Made by a program: the position numbers and the translations under genes
In this document: in pieces, positions 30,979-41,423 of the stretch
Numbering within the stretch: position 1 is the first letter of the stretch
Layout: the number at the start of each line of letters is the position of its first letter
Assembly (NCBI RefSeq): GCF_032164335.1
Contig: NZ_CP134152.1
Location: forward strand, 3,162,001 to 3,226,000
Length of the DNA stretch: 64,000 bases
Source of the DNA: Winslowiella toletana
GTDB lineage: Bacteria; Pseudomonadota; Gammaproteobacteria; Enterobacterales; Enterobacteriaceae
Direction of reading: 5' to 3'
Notes under the pieces: generated by a model
Told to the model about the DNA's origin: nothing
The model's input: the letters and a program-made list of their open reading frames with translations, nothing else
Database searches by the model: none

Positions 30979-32499
30979 TTAAAGGTGTAACGACGCTAAA
31001 CGCAATATTTCGTTCTGCGTGGTAGTTTTGGTTTCGACAATGCCTGCAACCAGGCCATTACTCATTACCAGTATCCGGTCGGTAATCCCCAACAGCTCCG
31101 GCATTTCGGAGGAGATGATAATAATTCCCTTCTCTTTCTTCGCCAGTTCAGCAATCAGCTGATAAATCTCAAACTTAGCCCCAACGTCAATACCGCGTGT
31201 CGGCTCATCCAGCATCAATATCTCAGGCTGGGTGAGCAACCAACGACCGATAATCACTTTTTGCTGATTACCCCCAGACAACGAACCGATAGACGTATGG
31301 TGCCCCGGTGTTTTTACCCGCATTGAATCGATTACCCACTGGGTATCACTTTTCATCCGGCGGTTATCCAGCAGGCCAATGCTGTTTTTATATTTACGAA
31401 TATTGGAAATCAGCGAGTTGAAACCGATATCCAGATAAGCATAGATCCCGGTTGAGCGGCGCTCTTCGGTGACCAGTGCAAAGCCGTGGTTAATCGCTTC
31501 GTTGGCGCTGTGATTATTAATCGCTTTGCCATGCAGCTTAATGGTGCCGCCGGATTTATCACGAATACCAAATAATGTCTCGACGATATCGGTACGTTTT
31601 GCCCCCACCAGCCCGGCGATACCCAGGATTTCACCTTTATGCAAATCAAAGGAGATATCGCGAATTGAAGGCTGGCTGCGCGAGGTTAAATTACGCACTT
31701 CGAGTATCACTTCACCCGGCACGTTGGCTTTATCCGGGAAACGCTGGTTCAGCGAACGTCCGACCATCATCGCAATGATCTTGTTCATATCCAGCCCTTC
31801 CAGCGACTGGGTGGCAATCCACTGACCATCGCGCAGAATGGTTATCTCATCACATAGCTGGAAAATCTCTTCCATTTTGTGCGAAATATAGACAATACCG
31901 CAGCCGCGATCTTTTAATTTACGGATAATGGTAAACAGATGGTTTACCTCTTTTTCCGTTAACGAAGAGGTTGGCTCGTCCATAATGACGATTTTGGCGT
32001 TATAGGAGAACGCTTTGGCGATTTCGATCATTTGCATCTGTGAAACAGAAAGCGTCGCCACTTTGTCACGCGGATCGATATCAATATCTAATTCATCAAA
32101 TATCGCTTTAGTATCGCGATACATTTTATCCTGATCGACAAACAGCCCTTTACGTGGATAACGGCCAAGCCACATGTTATCCATTACCGTACGCTGTAAT
32201 ACCAGATTCAGTTCCTGATGCACCATCGACACGCCGTTTTCCAGCGCCTCTTTGGAGCTTTTAAAATCGATTTCCTCACCCTGAAACAGGATGCTCCCCG
32301 AGTCTTTTTTATAAATGCCAAACAGGCATTTTAATAACGTCGATTTACCCGCACCGTTTTCGCCCATCAAAGCATGAATAGAGTGCGGCCGAACTTTTAA
32401 ATTAACGTTGTCTAGTGCCTTCACGCCAGGAAATGATTTATTAATATTGCTCATTTCCAGCAGGAATTCACGCTGCGGTATGGTTTTATCACTGGCCAT
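30979..32499 (-). CDS. mglA: MglA, galactose ABC transporter ATPase
   Basis: ATP-binding subunit of MglBAC, with two fused nucleotide-binding domains. It has 506 residues, the E. coli length. Domain one has Walker [10 protein letters not shown] near 48, [16 protein letters not shown] and [10 protein letters not shown]. Domain two has a degenerate Walker A (GLVGAKRTD), usual for monosaccharide ATPases, and an intact [15 protein letters not shown] with [13 protein letters not shown]. It lies between mglB and mglC, 58 bases after mglB. Confidence 0.98.
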   Translation of the reverse strand: MASDKTIPQREFLLEMSNINKSFPGVKALDNVNLKVRPHSIHALMGENGAGKSTLLKCLFGIYKKDSGSILFQGEEIDFKSSKEALENGVSMVHQELNLVLQRTVMDNMWLGRYPRKGLFVDQDKMYRDTKAIFDELDIDIDPRDKVATLSVSQMQMIEIAKAFSYNAKIVIMDEPTSSLTEKEVNHLFTIIRKLKDRGCGIVYISHKMEEIFQLCDEITILRDGQWIATQSLEGLDMNKIIAMMVGRSLNQRFPDKANVPGEVILEVRNLTSRSQPSIRDISFDLHKGEILGIAGLVGAKRTDIVETLFGIRDKSGGTIKLHGKAINNHSANEAINHGFALVTEERRSTGIYAYLDIGFNSLISNIRKYKNSIGLLDNRRMKSDTQWVIDSMRVKTPGHHTSIGSLSGGNQQKVIIGRWLLTQPEILMLDEPTRGIDVGAKFEIYQLIAELAKKEKGIIIISSEMPELLGITDRILVMSNGLVAGIVETKTTTQNEILRLASLHL

Positions 32500-32557
32500 A
32501 ATTTACCTGGCTGAAAGAGTCATGCATGGGCGCAGAATGACTCTGCGCCCGGGTATT

Positions 32558-33553
32558 TTATTTCACGAACTGAGACAGGTTATCTTTATCCACCGCCACA
32601 TAAGGTACGCGGACGATTTTGTTTTCCAGTTTATAGTTAGTCCCTTCGGCAGCAGGCTTGCCGGCCGCAAGGTTTTTCGCCATCTCAAAGGTCGCTTTCG
32701 CCTGGTTATCCGCATCGTTCAGTACGGTACCGGCCATCGCCCCAGATTTCACCATCGCCAGCGCTTCTGGCAGCGCATCAACACCAAATACCGGGATTGA
32801 GGATTTATTATGTGCCTTCAGCGCTTCGACTGCGCCCATCGCCATTGCGTCGTTGTTGGCAATGACCACTTCAATTTTGTTGCCGTTCGGGCCGGATAAC
32901 CAGGCATCCATTTTATCTTTTGCCTGAGCGGTATCCCACATCGCGGTATCCAAGTGCAGCTGCTGAGTTTTCAGGCCGTCTTTATTCAGCGTATCAATAA
33001 CATACTTAGTACGTGCTTCTGCATCCGGGTGGCCCGGCTCGCCTTTCAGCAGCACGAACTGAATCTGACCATCTTTATTCAGATCCCAGTTTGGATTAGC
33101 TTTCCAGTGTTTTTCGATCAGTTCACCCTGCTTCACGCCAGACTCTTTCGAATCGGTTCCGACATAATAAGCTTTGTCGTAACTGGCCAGCGCTTTGGCG
33201 GTCGGTTCTTTGTTAAAGAACACAATAGGGACATCGTTTGAACGGGCTTTATCGATAATGACTGCCGCCGCCGCCGGGTCAACCAGGTTAATCGCCAGCG
33301 CTTTTACGCCCTTCGCCATCAGCACGTCTACCTGGTCGTTTTGCGTTGACTGGCTATTCTGCGAGTCATTCATTAACAGCTGAACGTCCGGGCTATTTTT
33401 TGCTTCTTTTTCGATAGCTTTGCGCACCACAGACATAAAGTTATCGTCATATTTGTAGATAGTGACGCCAATGCGCGTATCCGCTGCATGTGCCGTTGCA
33501 CCAAACATCATACTGGCTACCAGGGCTGTAAGCGTAAAAACCTTCTTATTCAT
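32558..33553 (-). CDS. mglB: MglB, periplasmic D-galactose/D-glucose-binding protein
   Basis: Substrate-binding protein of MglBAC, which in E. coli also presents galactose and glucose to the chemoreceptor Trg. It has 331 residues (E. coli 332). The signal peptide covers about 1-23 ([18 protein letters not shown], cleavage after AHA). Sugar-contacting residues are found in [42 protein letters not shown] and [11 protein letters not shown]. The calcium-binding loop DLNKDGQIQ is intact. First gene of the operon. Confidence 0.98.
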   Translation of the reverse strand: MNKKVFTLTALVASMMFGATAHAADTRIGVTIYKYDDNFMSVVRKAIEKEAKNSPDVQLLMNDSQNSQSTQNDQVDVLMAKGVKALAINLVDPAAAAVIIDKARSNDVPIVFFNKEPTAKALASYDKAYYVGTDSKESGVKQGELIEKHWKANPNWDLNKDGQIQFVLLKGEPGHPDAEARTKYVIDTLNKDGLKTQQLHLDTAMWDTAQAKDKMDAWLSGPNGNKIEVVIANNDAMAMGAVEALKAHNKSSIPVFGVDALPEALAMVKSGAMAGTVLNDADNQAKATFEMAKNLAAGKPAAEGTNYKLENKIVRVPYVAVDKDNLSQFVK

Positions 33554-33822
33554 ATTATCTCCGGGTTTTGGCAGGGTATTTCTTCGTTTTGGCCTGTCAC
33601 CTTAAGGCGATCAGATTAAAACAATCGGTAATTAACCATCGGCGACGCGTAGGTGTGATTAACAGGTACGCAAAGCCATCGGCGTGTTAACACAAGCCTG
33701 ACTTCCTTATTCGGTAATGCTTCCTGTAATAGATATTCAGAACTGTTTTGCTAAAGATTTGGACGCAGTGGCTGGAATGATTAACGCGTTACATTATGTT
33801 TCAGCCCCTGCATTGCGCTGTC
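33554..33822 (-). promoter_or_regulatory. Long untranslated leader of mglB
   Basis: About 260 bases between the inferred mgl start and the mglB ATG contain no gene. AGATAAT precedes the ATG region and CGGAGATAAT provides the ribosome site. A TAACGCGTTA palindrome lies at about 33781-33790. I see no riboswitch or terminator. Confidence 0.4.
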
Positions 33823-33883
33823 ATCATAGAGAGCGCGATGTTAATTAACTGTGAATTTACTCACAAATTGAAAACGGTTACAT
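33823..33883 (-). promoter_or_regulatory. mglB promoter: CRP site, Gal operator, -10
   Basis: On the minus strand, TGTGA-N6-TCACA (33850-33865) is a consensus CRP site whose centre is 41.5 bp from a start near 33816. The -10 TATGAT lies at 33823-33828. Adjoining it upstream, TTGAAAACGGTTACAT (33868-33883) is a Gal operator for GalS/GalR. The leader to mglB is about 260 bases. The site order agrees with the known control of E. coli mgl by CRP and GalS. Confidence 0.88.
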
Positions 33884-33895
33884 GAGGAAATCGCT

Positions 33896-34918
33896 TCAAT
33901 TAGTGACCGGCTCCACAGTTTGCCGCTGCGCTACCGAATGGCGGCGTACCAGCGTCGGCATAAAACAGTGCTGAGCAGTGTGATCGAGCTGACCCGCTGC
34001 ACCTTTAAGTGCCAGCTCGGTAGCAAGTTTCGCCATAGAAACAATAGGATAGCGCACCGTCGTCAGTTGCGGATCGGTATAACGCGAGACAGGAATATCA
34101 TCAAATCCGATAATTGAAACCTGCTGCGGGACGAGGATTCCGTTATCTTTCAATGCGGTTAGCGCACCGGCCGCCATACTGTCGTTATAGGCGAATACCG
34201 CGCTAAGGTGCTGATTACGCCCCAGCAACTCGACCATTGCCGCCTCGCCACCTTGTAAATCGGCTTCGCCGCTGGCGATCCATCCTTCCGCTGGCACAAT
34301 GCCCTGCTCGGCCAGCGCCTGCTGCCAGCCGTCGCGCCGCTGTACGACGTCCTCAATCGGATGACAAGAGCTGAGATAGCCAATGCGCGTGTGCCCCTGT
34401 TGCTGCAACATCCGCGTCGCCATCAGCGCGCCGCTGACGTTATCCAGACAGACGCAGCGATGGGCATAGCCCGCCACAATACGATTTACCAGCACCATGC
34501 CGGGTACCTGATCCATAAAATCGGCCAGCTCCCGATCTGACAACATTTTTGCGTGAACGATTAACGCGTTACAGCGTTGGCGAATCAGCACTTCAATCGC
34601 GTGACGCTCTTTCGCTTCCTGATGCCATGAGTTACTGATCAGCACATGTTTGTTCATCTGCTGCGCCACGGTATCGACCGCTTTGACCAGCGCACCAAAA
34701 AAAGGATCGGAAACGTCCATCACCACTACGCCAATGGTGTCACTGACCTGGGTCGCCAGCGCCTGAGCATTAGCATTTGGCCGGTAACCCAATGATTCGA
34801 CAGCGTGTAACACGTTTTCACGCGTTTCTGCGGTCACCACACAGTTGTTATTCAGCACGCGGGAAACCGTTGCCACGGAAACGCCAGCAATACGTGCCAC
34901 ATCACGGATTGTTATCAT
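33896..34918 (-). CDS. galS: GalS, galactose isorepressor (LacI family)
   Basis: LacI-family repressor that in E. coli senses D-galactose and controls mgl and its own gene. It has 340 residues (E. coli 346). The helix-turn-helix and hinge cover about 1-58 ([22 protein letters not shown]). The periplasmic-binding-protein-like core covers about 60-335, with [16 protein letters not shown] and [11 protein letters not shown]. GalS over GalR is preferred because of its place directly upstream of mglB, and its own promoter has the same CRP/Gal layout as mgl. Confidence 0.95.
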   Translation of the reverse strand: MITIRDVARIAGVSVATVSRVLNNNCVVTAETRENVLHAVESLGYRPNANAQALATQVSDTIGVVVMDVSDPFFGALVKAVDTVAQQMNKHVLISNSWHQEAKERHAIEVLIRQRCNALIVHAKMLSDRELADFMDQVPGMVLVNRIVAGYAHRCVCLDNVSGALMATRMLQQQGHTRIGYLSSCHPIEDVVQRRDGWQQALAEQGIVPAEGWIASGEADLQGGEAAMVELLGRNQHLSAVFAYNDSMAAGALTALKDNGILVPQQVSIIGFDDIPVSRYTDPQLTTVRYPIVSMAKLATELALKGAAGQLDHTAQHCFMPTLVRRHSVAQRQTVEPVTN

Positions 34919-35012
34919 GAACGCCTGACCCTGAAAATAGTTGATCGCATCGCTCTTTCCGACATCTGAAGTGTTTCTGTCGGCTATTTTGTCAGGCGTT
35001 AACGGTTAACAG

Positions 35013-35047
35013 CGTGAATCAGGTCACACTGATGAAAACGGTTACAT
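35013..35047 (-). promoter_or_regulatory. galS promoter: CRP site and Gal operator
   Basis: On the minus strand, CGTGA-N6-TCACA (35013-35028) and the operator TGAAAACGGTTACA (35033-35046) repeat the arrangement at mglB with almost the same spacing. A start 41.5 bp away would be near 34979, with a weak -10. This indicates galS autoregulation and catabolite control. Confidence 0.8.
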
Positions 35048-35077
35048 ACAATTGTGCAACCTTTGTGATGGCGGTCA

Positions 35078-36238
35078 TTATCCGGCGCGGGAACTGTCTG
35101 CGGGTTTACCGGCGGCCAGCCTGGTCAGCTGACGCCATAGCCACTCCATCGGCCCCTGACGGAACAGACGCAGCCAGCATAGTGAGAAGAGAATATTGAT
35201 CGCCCATACCGCCGGCACTATTGCCAGTAATTGCAGGCGATCCAGCTGCATAAACCAGCCAAAGCGATAGAACAGCGTGGTGCAGATCAGAGTTTGAAGC
35301 AGATAGTTAGTCAGCGCCATACGGCCGACGCAACAGATAGCCCGGGTGATTTTCAGTTTTGCCAGTAACGGCCAGTAACCAAAACAGAGCGCAGCATAAC
35401 CGATGGCCTGCAACGGCGCGGCTAAATCGCGTGGAACCTGCAGCAAGAAGCCGGTCCAGCGAAAATCCCAGCGTAAATACCACTGCAGAAAAATACCCGG
35501 AATCTGAATCAGAAAGGCGATGCCAATCAGTACCCATGCCGTGCGGCGGTAATGCCGGGCGCTGAACTCGCCTTTCAGCCAGCCGTTACGCATTAATGCG
35601 CTGCCAATCATCATCAGTCCGGCCAGCTGCCAGCCATATTGCGCGCCGAGCGCCAGCAGGCTCGATGAGAGATGATCGAGACGATTCTGCACCGCTTCCC
35701 AGCCGCCTGCCAGCTTCCAGAATGATTCATATTGCAGATCGGCAATACCGGGCAGCCAGGAACTGTTGGCCTCACCGCTGGAGATCATACTGAATACCAC
35801 CAGCACCGCCACGCCGACCAGATACAGCATCACACCGGTATTAAACAGCGAACGGGTAGAAGGAACGTCGCGGATCATTCGCCAGGCAATCAGGCCAACG
35901 ATGCCATAATCCAGCAGGATATCGCCTTCCCAGAAAAAAACCGCGTGAATAAAACCGAAAATAGCCAGCCACGTCAGGCGGGATTGCAACCAGCGCTTGC
36001 CGCGCGGCAACAGCATTTGCAGCCCGGCACCAAACAGCAAGGCGAACAGCGTCAGGAATTTGATTTGCGCCAGCAGATCGAGCGTGGCCCAGGTCCAGAT
36101 CTCACGTCCGGGGGGCACCCCTTGCCAGGCGGGATTAAGATAAGCAGCCGAGGGAAGACCAAAGCCATAAATGTTCAGCAACAGGATACCGAGAACGGCG
36201 AGACCACGAATAAAGTCCAGCGTGATATTGCGTTGCAT
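35078..36238 (-). CDS. yeiB: YeiB, DUF418 inner-membrane protein
   Basis: Polytopic inner-membrane protein of unknown function, 386 residues (E. coli 385) with about ten hydrophobic helices. The N-terminal family motif is ITLDFIRGLAVLGILLLNI near residue 5-22, and the C-terminal DUF418 part has GRMALTNYLLQTLICTTLFY near 310-330. It belongs to a wider acyltransferase-like membrane fold. It lies between galS and folE as in E. coli, 60 bases after folE, and could be co-transcribed with it. Confidence 0.93.
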   Translation of the reverse strand: MQRNITLDFIRGLAVLGILLLNIYGFGLPSAAYLNPAWQGVPPGREIWTWATLDLLAQIKFLTLFALLFGAGLQMLLPRGKRWLQSRLTWLAIFGFIHAVFFWEGDILLDYGIVGLIAWRMIRDVPSTRSLFNTGVMLYLVGVAVLVVFSMISSGEANSSWLPGIADLQYESFWKLAGGWEAVQNRLDHLSSSLLALGAQYGWQLAGLMMIGSALMRNGWLKGEFSARHYRRTAWVLIGIAFLIQIPGIFLQWYLRWDFRWTGFLLQVPRDLAAPLQAIGYAALCFGYWPLLAKLKITRAICCVGRMALTNYLLQTLICTTLFYRFGWFMQLDRLQLLAIVPAVWAINILFSLCWLRLFRQGPMEWLWRQLTRLAAGKPADSSRAG

Positions 36239-36298
36239 TCAGGCTTCCCGTAAAGAAATTAACGCTCTTCCCCGCAGTCAGGGAAGAGCAATCGCTGA

Positions 36299-36964
36299 TC
36301 AGCTGTGACGCACCGCGCGCAGAAATTCCTGGCGGGTATTCTGGCTGGACTTAAACAGACCACCCAGAGAGGTGGTGGTGGTCGCACTGGTTGCGTCACG
36401 AATGCCGCGCGCTTTAACGCAGTAGTGCACCGCGTCAATGGATACCGCGACGTTACTGGTGCCGAGCAGGGTTTGCAGCGCGACTAAAATCTGCTGCGTC
36501 AGGCGCTCCTGCACCTGCGGGCGCGAGGCGAAGAACTGCACAATGCGGTTGATCTTCGACAGGCCAATCACTTTCTCTTTCGGGATATACGCCACGGTCG
36601 CTTTACCGTCGATAATCACAAAATGGTGTTCACAGGTGCTGGTCAGGGTGATGTCACGCACCGTCACCATCTCATCCACCTTCATTTTGTTTTCAATCAC
36701 GGTAATTTTTGGGAAGTTGGCGTAATCGAGGCCGGAAAACACTTCATCGACATACATCTTAGCGATGCGATGCGGCGTTTCCGCCAGGCTGTCATCTTCC
36801 AGATCCAGATTCAGCAACTTCATGATTTCAGTCATATGACCGGTAATCAGGTGCTTACGCGCTTCGTCGTCCAATTCACGCGCTGGCGAGCGTAATGGGG
36901 TTTCCAGTCCACGCGCGAGTAGCGCTTCATGAACCAGGGCAGCTTCCTGACTTAACGTAGCCAT
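36299..36964 (-). CDS. folE: FolE, GTP cyclohydrolase I
   Basis: Converts GTP to 7,8-dihydroneopterin triphosphate, the first step of tetrahydrofolate synthesis. It has 221 residues (E. coli 222). Zinc ligands lie in STCEHHFV and HYCVKARG; the family core is [20 protein letters not shown] and [13 protein letters not shown]. The start at 36964 follows GGAG and gives the E. coli-like N terminus; an upstream in-frame ATG adds 29 unconserved residues. Toroidal decamer in the family. Confidence 0.97.
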   Translation of the reverse strand: MATLSQEAALVHEALLARGLETPLRSPARELDDEARKHLITGHMTEIMKLLNLDLEDDSLAETPHRIAKMYVDEVFSGLDYANFPKITVIENKMKVDEMVTVRDITLTSTCEHHFVIIDGKATVAYIPKEKVIGLSKINRIVQFFASRPQVQERLTQQILVALQTLLGTSNVAVSIDAVHYCVKARGIRDATSATTTTSLGGLFKSSQNTRQEFLRAVRHS

Positions 36965-37099
36965 TTTATTGTTTTCTCCAGCAGGTGATTCACCCGACCA
37001 ATGCAGCAATTCATCAGACGGACAGGTTTCTGAGCGCGTATTCTGGAACACTCCGCGAGGTTTATCCAGTGAATCAATTTAAATGGCGGTGAAAGTGTT

Positions 37100-38227
37100 T
37101 CATTTACCTTTGCGAAATACCAGCATTCCGGCGATTGCAAGCCCAGTTCCTGCCACGTACAGCGCCGGTTCCAGCCGGTGCGTCAGCTGGGTGGAGAGCG
37201 CTGACAGCACCGGCCCAACCAGTTGTCCAATGGCATAGCCGGTCGTCAGTAAACCCGCCAGATAACGCGCATGTTCTGGCGCCAGTTCGCGGCCGTACTG
37301 TAATGACAGCTGAACCACACAGAGGAAGCCGCCGCCGACCAGCACTGCGCCAATCACCAGCCCGCTCATGCCTGGAATAATATCAGCGGCAAATACCCCC
37401 AGCGCCTGCGCCCATAGCGTCAACGCCAGACGCCGGTGAGTCGATGAGTAGCGACGGGTTATGATGCCAAGCCCGATCCCTACTACCGCTGCACCGCCAA
37501 AAATGGGCCAGACAAACTGCGCAAAAGCGCTGTCAGGAAAACGTGCGGCTGCCATCTGCGATAAAAATGTCGCCGGCAGGATATAGCCAAAGCCTGCCAG
37601 ACTGTAACTCAGCACCAGCCGTTTCAGCGCTGGCGTCAGTAACAGCGGCTGCGGCGCGGTCTCCGGGCGATGCAGCTGGCCGCTGCGCGGCAGGTTCGCC
37701 GCAATTAACGTAATCAGCACCAGCGCCAGCAGACCATAAGCGGCCCAGGCAAAAGCGGCGCTGACATTGAAGGCATGCAGCAATACTGCCAGCATTCCAC
37801 TGATAAAGATTCCGGTGCCCGGCCCGGCAAATACCGCCGCCGACAGGCCGGGACGGCCGTGGTGCAGCAGCTGTTCATTGCTCCACGCCGCCACCAGCAC
37901 CATCGCCCAGCCGCTGGCCCAGCCAATTAAAAACCGCAGGATGCCGTGCCACCACGGGCCGTCAACGCAGGCGGAAAGCAAGGTCAGAATCACTGCTCCC
38001 CAGACTCCCGCCTTAAGCCGCCACTCTACCCTGCGGCTGGCGCGCATCGCATCGAAAGAGCCGCACAGATAACCGAGGTAATTAAGTGCGGCCACCAGTC
38101 CGGCGCTGGTTAATGTCAGCTGATGTTCGTTAATCATCAGCGGAACTTGTGGGGTGAAAGCAAAGCGGCCAATGCCCATTGCCACCACCAGCGATAAAAA
38201 TGCGCTTAACGCGACGCGCAGTGCCAT
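37100..38227 (-). CDS. YbfB/YjiJ-family MFS transporter
   Basis: Major facilitator transporter of the YbfB/YjiJ type, 375 residues with about 12 helices; substrate unknown. The typical N terminus GIGRFAFTPQVPLM lies near 18-32, followed by YLGYLCGSFDAM. The mid-region has AGPGTGIFISG. The start at 38227 (MALRVALSAFLS) is chosen because TCAGGAG sits seven bases upstream; 29 extra residues are possible but unlikely. It is divergent from a LysR regulator gene, which probably controls it. The pair is not found between folE and yeiG in E. coli. Confidence 0.85.
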   Translation of the reverse strand: MALRVALSAFLSLVVAMGIGRFAFTPQVPLMINEHQLTLTSAGLVAALNYLGYLCGSFDAMRASRRVEWRLKAGVWGAVILTLLSACVDGPWWHGILRFLIGWASGWAMVLVAAWSNEQLLHHGRPGLSAAVFAGPGTGIFISGMLAVLLHAFNVSAAFAWAAYGLLALVLITLIAANLPRSGQLHRPETAPQPLLLTPALKRLVLSYSLAGFGYILPATFLSQMAAARFPDSAFAQFVWPIFGGAAVVGIGLGIITRRYSSTHRRLALTLWAQALGVFAADIIPGMSGLVIGAVLVGGGFLCVVQLSLQYGRELAPEHARYLAGLLTTGYAIGQLVGPVLSALSTQLTHRLEPALYVAGTGLAIAGMLVFRKGK

Positions 38228-38378
38228 ATCAATCTCCTGAATTTTTTCTACTGTAGCGCGGGCATTATTCGAATCATTTTGCTGCCAACGCATCATAACG
38301 GTTGCCAGTATCATGCGCGCTGGTTAAACTCACGGAAAGTGAATAATCATAAGCAAGTTGCTTACGGGAAGTGAACGG

Positions 38379-39260
38379 ATGGATTTAACCCAGTTACGTA
38401 TGTTTTGTTCTGTCGCCGAAACCGGTTCGGTTGCGCGTGCTGCTGAGCAGTTGCATCGCGTGCCGTCCAATCTGACAACTCGCCTGCGCCAGCTGGAGCA
38501 GGAACTGGGTACCGACCTGTTTATCCGCGAAAAGCAGCGGCTGCGCCTGTCGCCAATGGGCCATAACTTTCTCTGTTATGCCCAGCGCATTCTGGCCCTG
38601 AGTGAGGAAGCGCTGAGTATGACGCGTACCGGCGAGCCTGCCGGTAATTTTGCCCTCGGCTCGATGGAGAGCACCGCCGCCACTCGCCTGCCCGCACTGC
38701 TGGCAGCTTATCATCAACGCTTTCCGGCGGTGGCGCTATCGCTGATTACCGGTACTTCCGGCGAAATTATCGAACGCGTGCGCGCCGGAACGCTGGCCGC
38801 TGCGCTGGTTGATGGCCCGGTGCCGTATGACGAACTGAATGGCTGTATCTCATTTCGTGAACAGATGGTGCTGATCTCCAGTCCCGAGCATGCCGATATC
38901 CACAGCGCCGCAGATGCCAGTGACGATACGCTGTTTGCCTTCCGCCCCAGCTGCTCCTATCGCCTGCGCTTTGAGTCGTGGTTTCGTGAAAGCGGCGTGC
39001 AGCACGGCAATATTATGGAGATTCAGTCTTATCACGGCATGATGGCCTGCGTCGCCAGCGGTGCCGGCCTGGCGATGATCCCACTCTCCGTACTGCGTCA
39101 GATGCCAGGCCAGGAACGAGTGAAAGTGCATCCGTTACCGCCGCTGTATCGCGACAGCGCCACCTGGCTTATCTGGCGACGCGATGCGTTTACACCGAAT
39201 GTGGAAGCACTGAAATACCTGATTATTGAACAATTTGATGACAAACCCGAGAACCCGTGA
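38379..39260 (+). CDS. LysR-family transcriptional regulator
   Basis: LysR-type regulator of 293 residues. The winged helix-turn-helix covers about 1-60 (MDLTQLRMFCSVAETGSVAR, then LEQELGTDLFIREKQRLRLS). The effector-binding domain covers about 85-290 (NFALGSMESTAATRLPALLA), resembling the CysB/GltR-like group. ATG 38379 follows GGGAAG; a TTG 21 bases upstream is possible. It is divergently transcribed from the MFS gene with 151 bases between them, the usual layout for a regulator and its target. Inducer unknown. Confidence 0.87.
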   Translation: MDLTQLRMFCSVAETGSVARAAEQLHRVPSNLTTRLRQLEQELGTDLFIREKQRLRLSPMGHNFLCYAQRILALSEEALSMTRTGEPAGNFALGSMESTAATRLPALLAAYHQRFPAVALSLITGTSGEIIERVRAGTLAAALVDGPVPYDELNGCISFREQMVLISSPEHADIHSAADASDDTLFAFRPSCSYRLRFESWFRESGVQHGNIMEIQSYHGMMACVASGAGLAMIPLSVLRQMPGQERVKVHPLPPLYRDSATWLIWRRDAFTPNVEALKYLIIEQFDDKPENP

Positions 39261-39341
39261 ATCTGGTCCATACTTACCAGAGCACAAAATTTACGCAATA
39301 ACACCAGGTACTAACAGAACGCTAGCCTGGAGCAATTTTAA

Positions 39342-40481
<1,140 letters not shown>

Positions 40482-40493
40482 TCAGGAGGATTA

Positions 40494-41336
40494 ATGCCAT
40501 CCACGCTGGAGTTACTGGAAGAGCATCGCATGTTTGGCGGCTGGCAGCAGCGCTATCGCCATCCGTCATCAACGCTGAATTGTTCGATGACCTTTAGCAT
40601 TTTTTTGCCAGGCCCGAAGCAGGAATCGCCGCCGCCGGTGGTGTACTTTCTTGCCGGACTGACCTGCACCGATGAGAACTTCACCACCAAATCCGGCGCG
40701 CAGCGTATCGCCGCCGAGCTGGGGCTGATTCTGGTGATGCCAGATACCAGTCCGCGTGGTGAAGCGGTGCCAAATGATGACGGTTACGATCTGGGCCAGG
40801 GTGCCGGTTTCTATCTGAATGCTACTCAGGCACCGTGGAATCAGCATTTTCGTATGTATGATTACATCAATGAAGAGCTGCCGGCGCTGATCGCGGATAA
40901 TTTCAACGTCAGCGATCGTCAGGCGATTGCCGGTCACTCGATGGGCGGTCACGGTGCGATTATGCTGGCGTTGCGCAATCCGGGGAAATTCACCTCAGCG
41001 TCGGCGTTCGCGCCGATTGTTAACCCGTGCTACGTTCCCTGGGGACAAAAGGCGTTCAGCAGCTATCTCGGCGACGATAAGCTGGCGTGGCGCGAGTATG
41101 ACAGCTGCTGGCTGATGCGTCAGGCGCGCGAAACACTGCCGATTTTGATCGATCAGGGTGACAGCGATCAGTTTCTTGCCGATCAGTTACAACCTGAGCG
41201 TTTAGAGGAAGCCGCGAAAGAAGCTGGCTGGCCGTTAACCGTGCGTATTCAGCCGGGTTACGACCACAGCTATTTCTTTATCGCCAGTTTTATTGAGGAT
41301 CATCTGCGTTTCCACGCCAGGCATTTATTTGCCTGA
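40494..41336 (+). CDS. yeiG: S-formylglutathione hydrolase (YeiG/FrmB)
   Basis: Serine esterase that hydrolyses S-formylglutathione to formate and glutathione, completing formaldehyde detoxification. It has 280 residues (E. coli YeiG 278). The nucleophile elbow is [10 protein letters not shown] with Ser near 148. The catalytic Asp is probably in [11 protein letters not shown] and the His in [23 protein letters not shown] near the N terminus is typical. It sits where E. coli has yeiG alone, next to cirA; the coupled frmA makes a full two-step route. Confidence 0.95.
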   Translation: MPSTLELLEEHRMFGGWQQRYRHPSSTLNCSMTFSIFLPGPKQESPPPVVYFLAGLTCTDENFTTKSGAQRIAAELGLILVMPDTSPRGEAVPNDDGYDLGQGAGFYLNATQAPWNQHFRMYDYINEELPALIADNFNVSDRQAIAGHSMGGHGAIMLALRNPGKFTSASAFAPIVNPCYVPWGQKAFSSYLGDDKLAWREYDSCWLMRQARETLPILIDQGDSDQFLADQLQPERLEEAAKEAGWPLTVRIQPGYDHSYFFIASFIEDHLRFHARHLFA

Positions 41337-41391
41337 CGGGATCGTGGGAATCGTTAAAAGAGGCGGCGAAATTCGGCGTCAGAAATTATTT

Positions 41392-41422
41392 ACGGGAGCC
41401 GTTTTCGGCTCCCGTTTTTTTC
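41392..41422. terminator. Bidirectional terminator between yeiG and cirA
   Basis: CGGGAGCC-GTTTTC-GGCTCCCG at 41394-41415 followed by TTTTTT. It lies between convergent stops; the stem is the same as that after sanA. Confidence 0.92.
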
Positions 41423-41423
41423 A

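Noticed and set aside
35732..36253. Plus-strand open frame of 173 codons opposite yeiB
   Set aside because: Low-complexity, polar, Gln/His/Arg-rich product typical of an antisense shadow of a membrane-protein gene.
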